DNA of 64,000 nucleotides from Typha latifolia (GCA_019914945.1 CM034104.1:7752501-7816500), one strand, 5' to 3'; positions 23,322-35,989 are shown, counted from the first letter of the stretch. Notes: generated from the letters alone by a model not told the origin. Program-made: numbers and translations.

Positions 23322-26095
23322 TTCTCTTTTTCTTACCTTGGGCTCGGGCCCGTCGGAGCCGAGCCGCCGGCGAGAGGCCGGCAGCTAGCTGGCCACCAGC
23401 TGCCGATGCCCTCCCCGCAGGTCGGGTCCGCACCTCCCTCCCCTCCTCCCTTCTTCTTCTTCTTCTTCTTCTTCTTCTTCTCCTTCTTTCTTTCTTTTTC
23501 TCTTTTTCTCTTCCCTCCTCAGCTTCCACTTCTTCTTTTCTGCACAGTGCTGGGCCGAGCCCAGCACTATAGCAGTGTTTTAATTATTTATTTATTTATT
23601 TATTTATTTGATGTTATTTATTTAGGTTTTTCCTTCTTAATTAATGCAAATAGATTATTTAGACATTAATTATTTTAATAATAATATATTCTTCAATATG
23701 ATTAGTATTAATTGTAATTTGTATAATCAATGATTAATTAGGTATAAATATAAGTAATACTCATATTTATTTATTTATATCTCTATTAGATTAATATATA
23801 GATTTGTAAATTATAATTATCAAATTTATATACCAATATTTTTATGAGATACATTTTAAATAATTCTAATAATTTATTATACATTATTATTCTGTAACAA
23901 ATAAGATAATGACTACATAGTCCCTAATTAATCAAGATATAATTTAATTATAATTATGTTTTTATCTATATTTATATTTTTATTTATAATAAAAATCTAG
24001 CCAATTATAAAATTAAGTAGAAATTCTAAAATCTAATAAATCATCATATTTTACTCGAACGGATTATAATGGGATAAACAACTAACTTTATGTTACCTAA
24101 ACATTTTCAGATCCCGAACCCCTTATTTGAGACCCCGTGGACTTTGCTAGCGATGAGTGTCACTCGGTTAACTGACGAGCGTGAGAGATGCGTGGTTTGT
24201 GTCCTCTGATCAGACGGTGAGTAGTCTTATCTCTTAGACGCATTTCTCAAATTAGGTTATATTATACATTTATGTACATGCATGTTTTGGCCTCCAGCAT
24301 GATTATATGATTTTATCTAGAGATGATTATAGTTGAGCATATTTTATCATGCATTCGATTATGCTGATTTGGAATATGAGTACATTGGTGACATATATAA
24401 AGATGATTAGAGATGATTTTACTGTTATGATTGTTTACCGAGTTGATCTGTAGCATGAGTATGCATGTGTTGACGATACAGTTGGAGACTACATTGCATC
24501 ATTTTCTCTTGATTCCTATTCCACCTAAATTCCTATTATGCATTGACTTGTTATCGTACTGGATATATGCATTTGATTTGTCATTTAGAAAGAAAGCATG
24601 AAATGTGATTGATAGGATAGTTGATAGAAAGCGTGAGGATACCCGAGTGGGCGCGAGGGTTAGGGCGTGCCTAGAGATGATTGATCGCTCGACATAGTCG
24701 CGATACTGTTGGCCTTACGTTTGAGGTCGTTAGTCTGTGTGCGCAGCAGACATTCGGACACATGCCGTTCGCTAGGGCATATGTGGCGAGTTATCCTCAC
24801 GAGGTTTCTATCAACTATGTGGGTGCCCGGTCTAGATGGATGTTGATACCCTAGCAGGTGGCGGGGTATGGTTATATTAGAGATACTCTTGCGGGTGGCG
24901 GAGTATGCTCTGAGCCTTTGGACTTGATGTTGAGACCGGGTACCGGGTGTTGACTGTGCACAGTGGTCTAGTATGATGATATTATACCGAGATGTCGGTG
25001 ATGATCGTGATGTTGAGAAATGCATATAATTTCATTTTTATCTGACATACCTGATTATTGAGTGGTCAATATACATCATATATGGTTGCATTTGATATCA
25101 TAGCATGGCCATGGTGGGCATGCATCATGTGTCATATTTGATAGAGAGTTATGATGATCATATGACATGGAGATTTGTTTATTCATTGTCGAGGATTATA
25201 TACTTTTATCAGTATGACATATTATCTACTTTTCATTTATGTATTATTGAGGATACATTCATATACTCATTCATGACATGATGGTGCTTTCTGATTCATA
25301 TTATCCAGTACATGATTTACTCTCTGTTTGGCATCACTGATTCGGGGTAAGATCTATTCACTAAGCCTTTTGTTCATGACTCTCTTTATTTCTTTTCTAA
25401 CCCCCTCAGATATGTGGTACGTGATAGCGACTTGAGAAGATATTTTAGAGTGATGATGAGGTGAGCTATAGATGCGAGATTGTATAGATGATATTTTATA
25501 TAGAAATTGAGTTGTACTAGTATTTGATATTTGTACTCTTTTGTATTAAACGATGATTTGTATAATACATGTCGAATCATAGTGTACTCTTGTATTAGTT
25601 ATTTTAATTGTATCTTGATGGTTTGTTGTGGCCTGTGTGGGTCCTGCCAGATTATATAGCGATCTAGTGTATATTATTGTGGACTTAGATATTCATATAT
25701 TAACAAGTTTATTTGGTTGATAGTATGATGTATTTGGTGATGGATTATGTGATCATGGATAGGTTAACAGGTTTTATTTGATGATGTCATGATTATATGT
25801 GCACAAGAAAGTATCTGTGCGTGACGGGCCCTGCCCGACCTGTCGCGTGCGTCGCACGTGCCGTGTGGGCGCGTGGGCGTGCACGTGTCGTGCCGGGCGG
25901 AGGCATTACAGCTATGCCCGTAGGCCACAACGCAACTGGCCACACTGTGGCCGACCTCGTGCCCATGCAAGCTGCGCATGCAGCTTGCGTCGTTGGGGCG
26001 CCACGTGCCCGTTGCCGCTGCCGCTGCCGCAGCCAATGGGCTGCGACCAGATGGCCGCGGCGGGCCCCGGCACCGCTGCAACCCCCTCCACCGCC

Positions 26096-26127
<32 letters not shown>

Positions 26128-26271
26128 TTAAATCTCTCTCTCGGTCTCTCTCTCACTCCACTCTCTCTCCACTATCTTTTGCACTCCTTGTCGCCGACGT
26201 CGACCCGCCACCACCTTCCCGAAGCCGCCGCCACTAGTGAGAAGCTCTCTCTCTCCCTCTCTCTCTCCCTA

Positions 26272-26306
<35 letters not shown>

Positions 26307-26443
26307 CCCGAGCTCGTCGGAGCCGAACCGTCGGCAAGAGGCCGACCGCTAGCTGGCCAAAAGCGGCCGGTGCCCTCCCCGCCGACCTAGGTCCGTAAGC
26401 TCCTCCCTCACCTTCTCTCTTTCTTCTCTTCCTCTTCTCTTCT

Positions 26444-26482
<39 letters not shown>

Positions 26483-26567
26483 TTCTTCTTCTTATTTCCT
26501 ATTTCTATTTCTTCTTCCTTTCTTTTCCCTCAACTCCCCTCCCCCTCTTCTTCTTCTCCTTCTCCTC

Positions 26568-26621
26568 CTTCTTCTTCTTCTTCTTCTTCTTCTTCTTCTT
26601 CTTCTTCTTCTTCTTCTTCTT
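26568..26621 (+). repeat. (TTC)n microsatellite in X4
   Basis: About 18 TTC units in a longer pyrimidine-only stretch (about 26405-26700). Confidence 0.95.
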
Positions 26622-28000
26622 CTCCTCCTCCTCCTCCTCCTTCTTCTTCTGCTTTCTTTCTTTTTCTCATTCCTCCTCGGCTTCTACTTTTTTTTTTTCT
26701 CTTGAGCAGTGTAGGGCCGAGCCTAACACTTATGGCAGATTTAATTTATTAATTTATTTATTTATGTTATTTATTTAGGCAATTTTATTCTTAGTTAATG
26801 CAAATAGATTATTTAGACATTAACTATTTTAATAATATTATATATTCTTCAATATAATTTTATTAATGATAATTTTATAATTAATGATTAATTAGGTATA
26901 AATATAGGTAAATACTTATATTTATTTATTTATTTATATATCTATTAGATTAATAGATAGATTTGTAAATTATAATTATTAGATTTATATTCTAATACCC
27001 TCATCATATATATTTTAAGTATTTCTATTAATTTTATGTTTATTCTGCAACAAATAAAATACTAAGCTTATTTATTTATTTATTTATTATTTTATCGAGT
27101 AAAGATTGCATTGTCCCTAATTAATCAACATAGTGTATGAATTATAAAATTAATTATAATTAGATCTTGTCTATACTTATTTAGTATTTTATTTTATTTT
27201 ATAATTATATATTTAGAAATACTCTCATATAAAAGGAAACAGGCCTCTTCTCCTTATGTTATAACTAACATTTTATAATAATACTAGAATTATAATATTT
27301 GAATCGTATATATATTATAGACCTAGTTATGTAATCAAAAATAAAGAAAAGTGATTCTAAACCTAATAAACCTTTATATTTTAACTGAATTAATTCTAAT
27401 TAGATAAACGGCTAACATCATACTACTTAAATATTTCGGATCCCGAACCCCCTTATTTGAGACCCCATGGACCTTGCTAGTGATGAGTGTCACTCGGTTA
27501 CCTAACGGACGTGAGAGATGCGTGGTTTGTGTCTTCTGATCAGACGGTGAGTAGTCTTATCCCCTAGACGCCTTTCTCAAATTAGGATATATTATATCTT
27601 ATGTACACGCATGTTTTGGCCTCCAGTATGATTATATGATTTTATCTAGAGATGATTTCGACCAAGCATATTTTATCATACATTTGATTAGGGCCGATCT
27701 CGAGATATGAGTACATTGGTGATATATAGAGATGATTATACTGTTATGGTTTTTATGTCGGGATGATCTCTATCATGAGTATGCATGTGATAGACTAGCA
27801 AAAGTATACATGGTTAGAGTCGGTATTGCATCATTTTTCTCTCAGCTTCTTTACCACCTAAATTCTTGAGTTGAATGATCTGTTGTCGTACTAGATATAT
27901 GCATATGATTTATCATGTATAGAAAATCATAAAAGTACATGTGTATGTGATGTGATGTGATGTGATGGTTGGAACGGTATCTGGTCCGAACTGGTACTAG

Positions 28001-28230
28001 ACATACTCTTAGCGTATGGCAGAGTATGGTGATGGCTGATGGATGTACTCTTAGTGTATAATAGGGTACAACTATCATTGATATACCCTTAGCGTATGAC
28101 AAGGTATGATTACTTTCTTCTGAGATATCCTTAGCATATGGCAGGGTATGATTTATCTACAGAGATACCCTTAGCGTTTGGTAGGATATGATTTATCTTC
28201 AAAGATACTCTTAGCGTATGACAGGGTATG
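28001..28230 (+). repeat. Six-unit tandem hairpin minisatellite in X4
   Basis: Six diverged units of about 38-42 bp, each centred on a stem of the form TACYCT-TAGCGTATGRC-AGGGTA, so each unit can fold back on itself. The linking sequence is partly conserved (GATTTATCTnCAnAGA). The reverse-complement array is at 49514-49741. Confidence 0.88.
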
Positions 28231-29224
28231 CTCTGAGCTTATGACATGACGTGTATCGAGTTTGGGGCCGGGTACCGTAGTCTAGCATGGTGGATGATAT
28301 TCAGAGTTGAGACGGATGATTGTGATAGTGAGAGATATGTGGATTATATCTGGCTCTAACATATACAATTATCTAGTGGTTGGCATGCATCATGCATCAT
28401 CATTGATGTGACTAGTATTATTGGATCATAATTGTTATACATGATATGGTGTTATATTCGGTGATGCTATATGGTAATTTCATCATGTGTTATATATTTT
28501 CGGTTGAGGATATAATATGCTCATTCATGAGAATTGATTTCATTCATATATATGTCATTGAGGATACATATATACATGTTTATACATTGCATCATGCTAC
28601 TTTCTGATTCATATTATCCAGTTCATGATTTACTCTTTATTTGACATCACTTATTCGGGGTAAGGTTTATTCACTGAGCATTTTGCTCATGACTCTCTTT
28701 ATTTCTTTTCTAACCCCCTCAAATATGTGGTATGTGATAGCGACTTGAGATATCTTGAGAAGATATTTTAGAGCGATGATGAGGTGAGCTATAGATGCGA
28801 GATGGTATAGATGATAGTTTATATAGGAATTGAGTTATACCGGTATTTGATATTTGTACTCTGTTGTATTAGACGATGAATTGTATAATACAGATTGAAT
28901 CATAGTGTACTCTTATTTAGTTGTATCTTGATAATTTGTTGCGGCCTGTGTGGGTCCTGCCAGATTATGTAGTGGTTTAATATATATTATTATGGACTGG
29001 GATATTCATATGTTAACAAGTTTATTTGGTTAATAATATGATTTAATTAGTGATGGGTTATGTGATCATGGATATGTTAACAGGTAGTATTTGATGATGT
29101 CATGATTGTATGTGTACAGGAGAGTATCTGTGCGTGATGGGTCCTGCCCGTCCTATCGCGTGCGCCGCGCGTGCCGTGTGGGCACGTGGGCGTGCACGTG
29201 CCCATGCTGGGCGGGGGCATTACA

Positions 29225-31192
29225 CAACCACACGCATTCCCCCAAGGGAGGGTAGATCCTAGTGGTAGAATCGTCAACCCATCACCCGGTGAATAACATG
29301 ACCAATTGTCTATTACCGCAAACTAAGGACCTTAGTCGTAAGCCCATCACATAGGTCCAGTATTACACATCGATACTACAATCCAAGCTCTCAGCTCCAC
29401 ATCATTGCACCACCGTGTACAAATCATGAGTCGTCGCTCACGAACACCCTCACCTTACGTCATCGGGCACCGCTAGGTCTACGTAATCCTACTCTTTTCT
29501 CTCTATTTTAAACACCCTAAAGGGTATATCTTTTAACGGGTCAAACCAAAATAAAAAAAAAATTTCCCAGAGAAACAACTACCTAATTGTTTATGATTAA
29601 CAGACTAAGACCTTAGACATAGGCCTTAATATATATATAAATATAATAGTATCCCCTACCCCTAACCCTAGCTGGAGAGGTGTCGGGTACTATCGAGACG
29701 TAGTAGTCACCCCCTTTATGGTCGTGCACATGTACAAGTGGCATAGTATTATACAACATAGCAAGCATAATGTAACACCCATCATTTTGCATGCTAAACA
29801 CATGATCGTGCCCAATTAGACATCATGATATGTGAAATCTTACCGAACCGTAAAATATAATTATCATGCATGACGTGCAATAATAACGGTAAGGAAAATG
29901 GATGCACATGCATGATATGAATGTGATGATTTCATAAGGAACGATATTTTATTCTCTATACTACTCGTAGATTATAGAAGTTTCACTTGCTTAAAACCGC
30001 TTTCTTGATACTAGCTGTAACTATGCCACGGGATCATCCTCATAGGATACGGAGTCCACCTTGATAAGAAAAGTAAATAAAAGCATGAACACAAAATTCC
30101 TATCACTAATTAGTTAAATAATCTTAGTGACGTTTTCTACATGCTTGGGTAGGTCCATCTCATAATTCCTTACCTTTATTAAACAAGTAGAGCTGGCATA
30201 GCTGTACCAAGGCCTAACGCGTTATTAAATATAATAAAGATATTCTCCTCAAATTATCGCCCAAATCACTATTATCAAATTTATGGAAGATTGCACAGAC
30301 AATATTTAATTAATAAGCTTTGTCAAATAATGCAACCCGCTTAATATCATTTTCCTACATTTATCTGTGTAAATTCTCTGACAGGAGCAATTAGTACAGA
30401 TACACCTAGAACACTGACTCAATTTGTTAAAATTAATTTAACCAAGTATACACGACCATACTAAATCCCAATTAGAGTTAGCTTCTATTATATGTTATTT
30501 ATAACAGTACTCTCAAGCCACGATCTAATTCGTTAAAATTAATTTATAAGATAATTAATAAAGCAAACACTACTATCTACTAAAGATTGATTTATTGATT
30601 AGGGCTTAGGTTGACAAGAATAAAAGAATAAGATAACTAGCATAAATTAAAAAGATTATTAAGCAACTAATTGGTTTGGCTAGCTCAAGGCCAAGCACAA
30701 ACCTGCAAAAATGGGCCCAAATTCTCAAGGGAAGAAGGCCTAAAGGCCTCATGAGTTGGGCCGCAGCCTAAATCCAACACAAACCTAAGCTAGGCTGCAT
30801 GCAGCCCCAAGCACACCCCAACTCGGGTTGGGTTGCACCCAGCCCAGCCCAGCTCACGGGCTGGGCCGAACCTAGCCTAGCTCGGCAGGCAAGCCTTGAG
30901 CTGGGTCGCACTCATGCTTTTATAGAGAAGTTTACAAAGTTGCTCTTATATCTGACTTACTATTGATTAGATGGGATCATATGGTCCAACGCGCTCATGC
31001 TCTGCTTGGCCTGGCTCAGTTTGGACTGGGTTAAGCCCGGCTCAAACTCAATTGAAGCTAAGTCCAACCTGAGTCTGAATTTCTAATGGGCAGCACAAGG
31101 CATTCCTTTGCCGCGCCTGTTGGCTTGACCCAAACCAACACAAAGCCCAGCTCACCCATTAAGCCCTCCCGCATGCCCTTGACCTCGTTCGT
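29225..31192. other. Non-coding stretch between family X and the RS2Z island
   Basis: No gene recognised. A TGTAACACCC start like that of a plant LTR is at 29771, but no matching end was found. From about 30690 to 31160 the sequence is rich in GGGCC/AGCCC words (for example GGGCTGGGCCGAACC near 30859), a composition often seen in degenerate plant intergenic repeats. 29290-29530 is mixed-composition unique DNA. Confidence 0.4.
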
Positions 31193-31633
31193 GTGCATCC
31201 ACACCATTACGCATCTTTAATGCCCCCCAATTACAAAAATACTCCTCTTTCCCATTCCCTCAAATCTCATTATCTCATCCTCTCTCTCCTCCTCATGTCT
31301 CTTCCCCCATGTTCTCTCCTCTCCCTTCTCAGCCCTTATTCCCCAACCACTACGGCGAGCGATGTAGGCACCTCCTACTCCCAATTGCCCTTCCACCTCA
31401 ACTCCTCTTGTGACTCGGAGATCGACGCCTTCCGCCTCATGTGCATGGTTGACTCCTCCGCTCTCTACCTCTTGATGGGATCTATCTCTCACCGTGCCAT
31501 CGATTTCCTTTCTTTCGGTTCTCACCTCCTTGACTACTCCCCTAACTCGTCATCGTCATCTTCCTCCTACGATCGATGGTATGATGGCATCACTTGGTCT
31601 TCGATTTTTGACGGCGATGGCTATTTCGCTTAG
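31193..31633 (+). CDS. Unsupported 146-codon open frame
   Basis: Open frame from ATG at 31193 to a stop at 31631-31633. Product not recognised. The amino-terminal half is hydrophobic and Ser/Leu-rich (about residues 20-50); the middle has a less biased stretch (SEIDAFRLMCMVD) and then a Ser run. The minus strand is also open here, and the first part comes from a pyrimidine-rich tract, so a chance frame is quite possible. No TATA box or splice evidence was identified. Confidence 0.15.
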   Translation: MHPHHYASLMPPNYKNTPLSHSLKSHYLILSLLLMSLPPCSLLSLLSPYSPTTTASDVGTSYSQLPFHLNSSCDSEIDAFRLMCMVDSSALYLLMGSISHRAIDFLSFGSHLLDYSPNSSSSSSSYDRWYDGITWSSIFDGDGYFA

Positions 31634-32174
31634 TAAGTCCAGGCCGCTTAGCCTATTCATTCACGGGCCAATGAGCAGTAACAGGCTCGACTATTCTAGC
31701 TCAGCCCGATCCATCCGTAGGTGGGCTAGTGAATAGAGTGCCTAACCCAGTTGGCCAGTGGGCCTGGCCCTTAATGATCACCTCTACTATTGATATGGAA
31801 CTTACTTTTTTTAATATATAATAAAATAATTTTATAAAAAACCCTCTTTTAAAACTAGGGATATTAATCGTTAATGTCTTTATAAATGCTGTGAATGCAT
31901 TGGATATCCTATGTAGCAAGTACATAATTAGCTATTTGGTTTAAATAATATCACCTCCCAATATATAGTGTTTTAGTAAATGATTTTAAAACTATAAAAA
32001 ACTAGTAACATGATTTTTTTTTTCTCTCAAGAGAAATGAGAAAGTGAATGATTTTCCAAATAAACGATGATTTTGACCCATTTCCCGAGCCGGCGTAGGC
32101 TAATACAAGCCAAGCGATCATAAACGAGAATCTGGACCGTCTATCACATACCATTACTATTTGAGTTAATTATT
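31634..32174. other. Intergenic DNA upstream of the MITE
   Basis: Nothing coding seen. GC-richer first 150 bp with GGGCC words, then AT-rich. Confidence 0.4.
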
Positions 32175-32610
32175 TGAATTTTTACAATTCACACCCTATA
32201 TTTTATTTATTTTGAGATTCATACATCGTCTGTTAGAATTTTGTAACCCGACATTTTTTTTCTATAATTCTTATTTAACATTGTGACATTATTTTGACAA
32301 ACTAATATCGACTAAGTTACTAAAATACTCCTACCATTTATCTCTCATTTTTTATATCCCTCTACTATCTTTATATCTTTCCTCATCTTTCCCTTCCCTC
32401 TTCTCTTTCATGATGAAGAAAAAAAAAAGTAATTTAAGTATTTATAAATTATTTTGTATATTATAATAAAATATTCTTTTTTAGTACAGTTAATCCAGAG
32501 TATTAAATAAAAATTATAAAAAAACATTAGAGGTAAATTATAAAATCGTCAAAAGAGATGGGATGGAACCATAAAATAGATAAAAAGAGGATGTGATCCG
32601 TAAAAATACA
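32175..32610. mobile_element. MITE copy 2, inverted relative to copy 1, just upstream of RS2Z
   Basis: About 436 bp whose two ends are inverted repeats (about 32175-32285 and 32500-32610) matching the ends of the 8592-8987 MITE. The interior matches that copy only in reverse complement (AATTTAAGTATTTATAAATTATTTTGTATATT near 32430-32463), so it lies in the other orientation. It is more diverged and no target duplication is visible. It ends about 85 bp before the RS2Z TATA box. Confidence 0.8.
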
Positions 32611-32693
32611 TAGATCGCTTAAGACAAACCCAGTAACAGCATGCATGCAGCCGTCGATCCATATCTTGGCCGTCCAAATCTTCCTAACTCGGC

Positions 32694-32703
32694 TTTATAT
32701 ATT
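32694..32703 (+). promoter_or_regulatory. Probable TATA box of RS2Z
   Basis: TTTATATATT, followed about 30 bases later by a pyrimidine-rich start region (CTTCCTTCTCAAGC, 32723-32737). It is placed correctly relative to the spliced 5' UTR. The transcription start at about 32730 is an estimate. Confidence 0.6.
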
Positions 32704-32749
32704 GACCTCGAAGAGGAAGGATTCTTCCTTCTCAAGCTTTTTGGGTTGC

Positions 32750-32757
32750 TAGGGTTT
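32750..32757 (+). promoter_or_regulatory. Telo-box in the RS2Z first exon
   Basis: TAGGGTTT, complement of AAACCCTA, in CTAGGGTTTCCC. Telo-boxes near the start site are common in plant genes of translation and RNA processing that are high in dividing cells. Function here is inferred. Confidence 0.5.
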
Positions 32758-32780
32758 CCCTAAGCTCTCTGCCTCGGCAG

Positions 32781-33563
32781 GTATTATATCTACCTGATTT
32801 CGCTCGATCTCCGTAGGTTTCTTCACCGATTTATTCTCCTCTTCTCCTTCCATCGATGTTTTCGTGCAATTTTGTATCTGGTGTTGATCTTTGATTGAGA
32901 ACCATGTGGACATGCCATCTTTTCTGCAGCTATTTCGATTTGTTAGGTTTTCTTGTGATATATCTCCTTAGTTTAGGTGATTTCTTTGTTCGAAAGTTAT
33001 AAATTTTTGGATTCGAAGGATATGCCCAATTTTTGTGGTTCTGTATTTTGTGGACGTACTGGTTGATCTGGATGCTATGAGCTTCATTTGGAATATCGAT
33101 CGAGAGAGAAAGATAAATTCTTCTTACATATTGGATTTTACTATCATGATCTGTAATTTATCTTTATTTGATAGCCCAAGATGCTTATTCTTGAGGTGTT
33201 CGATTTGGTAAAAGGTTGTCTTGGGCTTTTTATTGCTAGACAATATTTTTTCTTTGACATCTTGCCTGTACTTTCTTGCCCTTCGATGAAAAGAAATTGT
33301 TAGTGAAATTTCTTACATGTAGTTTCTGTTTTTATTCTCGGTGTTGCATACAATTCTGCTTTGTATTGCCTCTTTGATGGCTTATGATTTTATGCTGCTA
33401 TGGATTATTTAGATTCAGTTGTTGTAAATTATTTAAATGATTCTAGTATGATCTGAAATTCATTATTTTTCTTTTAGTGTTGATAGATAAGCAACTATTT
33501 TATTAATTCTTTGGTGTTCCTGGAAGTTGGAACTACTATTAGTTATTTCTTTTTGAGTTACAG
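32781..33563 (+). other. 5' UTR intron of RS2Z
   Basis: Donor CGGCAG|GTATTA at 32781 and acceptor TTACAG ending 33563, seven bases before the start codon (TGCAAAATGCC). It is 783 bp, T-rich, typical of a plant leader intron. Placement rests on the splice-site sequences and on the lack of coding potential in between. Confidence 0.6.
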
Positions 33564-33569
33564 TGCAAA

Positions 33570-35989
33570 ATGCCTCGCTATGATGATCGATATGGTAACA
33601 AACGCTTGTATGTTGGTCGACTCTCATCTCGGACTCGCTCGCGTGACCTTGAAGATCTCTTCAGCAAATATGGAAGGTAAAAACGAATAAAAGTATGCCC
33701 ATTTCGTTGTGGTCTGAACACTACTAATTGTATACTACAGTTGATGCAAAGCAGTTTCTTTCTAAGATATCATAACTCTAAAAGGTGAATTGGTTGAATG
33801 GAGTATTTTCCTTCATTTATTTTGATATGATATATATGCTTAAACTGTCCCCACCTTAACATGAGCAGAAAATGTTATTTAAGCAAAGTGCTGGAATTCT
33901 TGACTCCATGCGAAGTCAAATGGTCTTCATATGTCATATATTGCATTATATTCAGTCCCCCACGTTCCTCGGGCCTTTAATATATAGGACCCCGAGGTTG
34001 AGAGCCATTTGCATGTCCTTCGAAACAGGATTGCTGATGGTCCTTTTCCCTCTCATTGTTCTCTTGTTAATGATAAGTCAAATGCATGGTCAGACATGAA
34101 CAAATTTTGAAGTTCCTTCTCTGAAGTACTTAGAAGTGACTTGCAAAAGCTTTTGAGAAAATATTCCTACATTTGAAGTGATGGGTCGTTTTGGAGTTGG
34201 TTCTGCCTGCCTTGGATGTTATCTTCTGTTTAGTAGGTTTGTTTTATGGCTGTTGAGTCATGATAGCCAGTTAGTGACCAGTGACCCATCGGTGATGCTA
34301 TGAGCCATAGGTCTTCCAAGCATCATTTTGGCTTGGGTTTACATTTCTTATTATATTATATTTTGAAACATTGACCCCAGGCCTTGTGTGTTTAACTTAA
34401 ATGATCTTGTTGAAGGTTTTTGGGTTTTTTACCCAACCTGGAGGTCTATGATGGGAGAGGGTGCCCTTGGTGGATTTGGTGGCCATTCTTCCAAGTTTAG
34501 GAGACTATGGCGTTTCTTTCTGTAATCTTATTACCTGTTTTAATGGAAATCGCAACCATCAGAAAGTGGCACTTAGTTCGTCTTCTGACGGGTGATGCAT
34601 TTCGGTACTTATATTTGATGGCCTTACTGTTTCTGGCAACCATTTCCGCAGAGTACGAGATGTGGATTTGAAGCACGACTATGCGTTTGTTGTACGTAAC
34701 ACACTCCTCTTGCTTTATACTGTAAATTGTTATTCTATTCGATTTCATGCTTGGTATCAATGTGAAAATATGAGGCTCCGCTATTTCCTTTTTGGTCCTT
34801 GTGAATTATATTCCAGGAATTCAGTGATCCCCGAGATGCGGATGATGCAAGATATAGCCTAGATGGTCGGGAATTTGATGGAACCCGCATCATTGTGGAA
34901 TTTGCTAGGGGGGTAAGGAACTAATTCATGTACTATGGTGTGTGTGTGTGTGTGTGTAATCTTATTTTTCAGTTGTGCCTTTGTTCTGAAGATTGGTACC
35001 ATGGTAAAATACTTGCATTGTGCATGTAGGGACCGCGTGGCCCAGGAGGTTCCCGTGAGTATTTGGGAAGAGGGCCTCCTCCTGGATCTGGTCGTTGCTT
35101 CAATTGTGGCATTGATGGACACTGGGCTCGTGACTGCAAAGCTGGGGACTGGAAAAATAAGTGCTATCGCTGTGGAGAAAGAGGCCATATTGAAAGAAAT
35201 TGCCAGAATAGTCCTAAAAATCTCAGGTTGTCTATTGTAGCATATGATCCTTCTTGTTCTCTTTTTCTTTTTCACTTTTGGTCTTTGATATATGAAGCCA
35301 TTGATGAGATGTTTTCTAAATTCTGTTAAATAATGTGGTTTACCTGTTGTATGTTGTAGGCGTGGTAGAAGTTATTCACGCTCTCCATCTCCTCGGCATG
35401 GTAGGAGCCGCAGTAGGAGCTACAGCAGAAGCCGTAGTTACAGGTATGAGAAGTATTTGGATGGCTTCATGCAGTAGCTTTATCATTGTTTCCATCCTAT
35501 TTTCTTTACTACATTTTTCAATTCATGACCTAATTGATTTTGGAAAATTTCACATCAGATGCATAAATTTTTATGAGGTGACAACATAATTACTGTCTAC
35601 TGTCTGACGTCATTTTGTTCTTTGTTAATAGCCGATCAAGATCTCCTAGAAGAGATGGGCGTGCGGTAGAGCGTGAAGAGAGGAGATCAAGGAGTCCTCG
35701 TTACAGCACGAGCCCAAGGAGTTCTCTACCACCTAAGGGAAGGAAGGGCAGCCTCTCACCTGAGGGAAGCAGGAGCCCGCAGGAGAGGGTGAGCCCCCCG
35801 CTGAAGGGGCGAGGTGATGACAATGCTTCAGATTACAGTGAGAGCCCTAGGAGAAGGGCAGACAGTGGCAGTCCAGTTGAAGACCGCAGGTACGATAGCC
35901 CTGTAACCAACGGACACAGCCCCAGCCCAAGGGATGACGCAGATAATGGCAACCATCATGCTTCGCCCAGAGGAAGCGAGTCCCCTTGA
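33570..35989 (+). CDS. RS2Z: Serine/arginine-rich splicing factor, RS2Z subfamily (two zinc knuckles)
   Basis: Plant-specific SR protein that binds pre-mRNA and helps recruit spliceosomal proteins in nuclear speckles. Six coding exons read by eye: 33570-33676, 34652-34691, 34817-34912, 35030-35226, 35360-35443, 35632-35989. All introns are GT-AG, all phases match, giving 293 residues with stop TGA at 35987-35989, close to the usual 280-290. RRM about residues 12-80 with RNP2 LYVGRL (13-18) and RNP1 DYAFVEF (45-51). Two CCHC knuckles follow: C104/C107/H112/C117 and C126/C129/H134/C139. Residues from about 148 are RS-rich, then SP-rich. The start [16 protein letters not shown] is the family's normal amino terminus. 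The 975-bp second intron, inside the RRM, is the longest in the coding region; Arabidopsis relatives regulate themselves through an intron at this region. Possible poly(A) signal AATAAA at 36451. Apparently intact. Confidence 0.95.

Larger units (their letters stand above)
22985..25910 (+). mobile_element. Family X element, copy X3
   Basis: Starts with a worn AT-rich tip (ACCAAATAACCCAACCTAAAA) and ends ...GGGCGGAGGCATTACA at 25910. It has the extended hairpin (23021-23068), a 50-bp CT tract (23136-23186), a second CT run (about 23269-23311), the GC-rich core (about 23338-23440), the TTC block (about 23452-23481), an AT-rich body with two minisatellite units (about 24845-24905) and the GC-rich tip. 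The next copy starts directly at 25911, so the two are head to tail. No coding capacity. Confidence 0.82.
25911..29224 (+). mobile_element. Family X element, copy X4, with six-unit minisatellite
   Basis: Begins at the boundary with X3, inside the tip region (GCTATGCCCGTAGGCCACAAC), so the first ~40 bp of the AT-rich end are missing. It has the hairpin remnant (25930-25970), CT block, GC-rich core (about 26305-26395), a long TTC tract (26568-26621) and the AT-rich body, and ends ...GGGCGGGGGCATTACA at 29224. It differs from X2 and X3 by a longer body with six minisatellite units (28001-28230), like the copy at 48516-51458. No coding content. Confidence 0.82.

Noticed and set aside
25797..26352. 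GC-rich frames across the head-to-tail X3/X4 junction
   Set aside because: Span two elements and microsatellites; no conserved product.
27945..27966. TGATG pentamer repeats as a separate satellite
   Set aside because: Only about four units, and mirrored in the other six-unit copy (49790-49805); part of the element.
29640..29672. CCCCTACCCCTAACCCTAG as a possible interstitial telomere repeat
   Set aside because: Not a run of the plant CCCTAAA unit; only short, mixed words.
31217..31525. 102-codon minus-strand frame opposite the 31193-31633 frame
   Set aside because: Charged-residue bias from a purine-rich strand; no recognisable feature.
34926..35240. A 101-codon frame over the RS2Z zinc-knuckle exon in another frame
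   Set aside because: Shadow of the 35030-35226 exon; the in-frame exon gives both CCHC knuckles.
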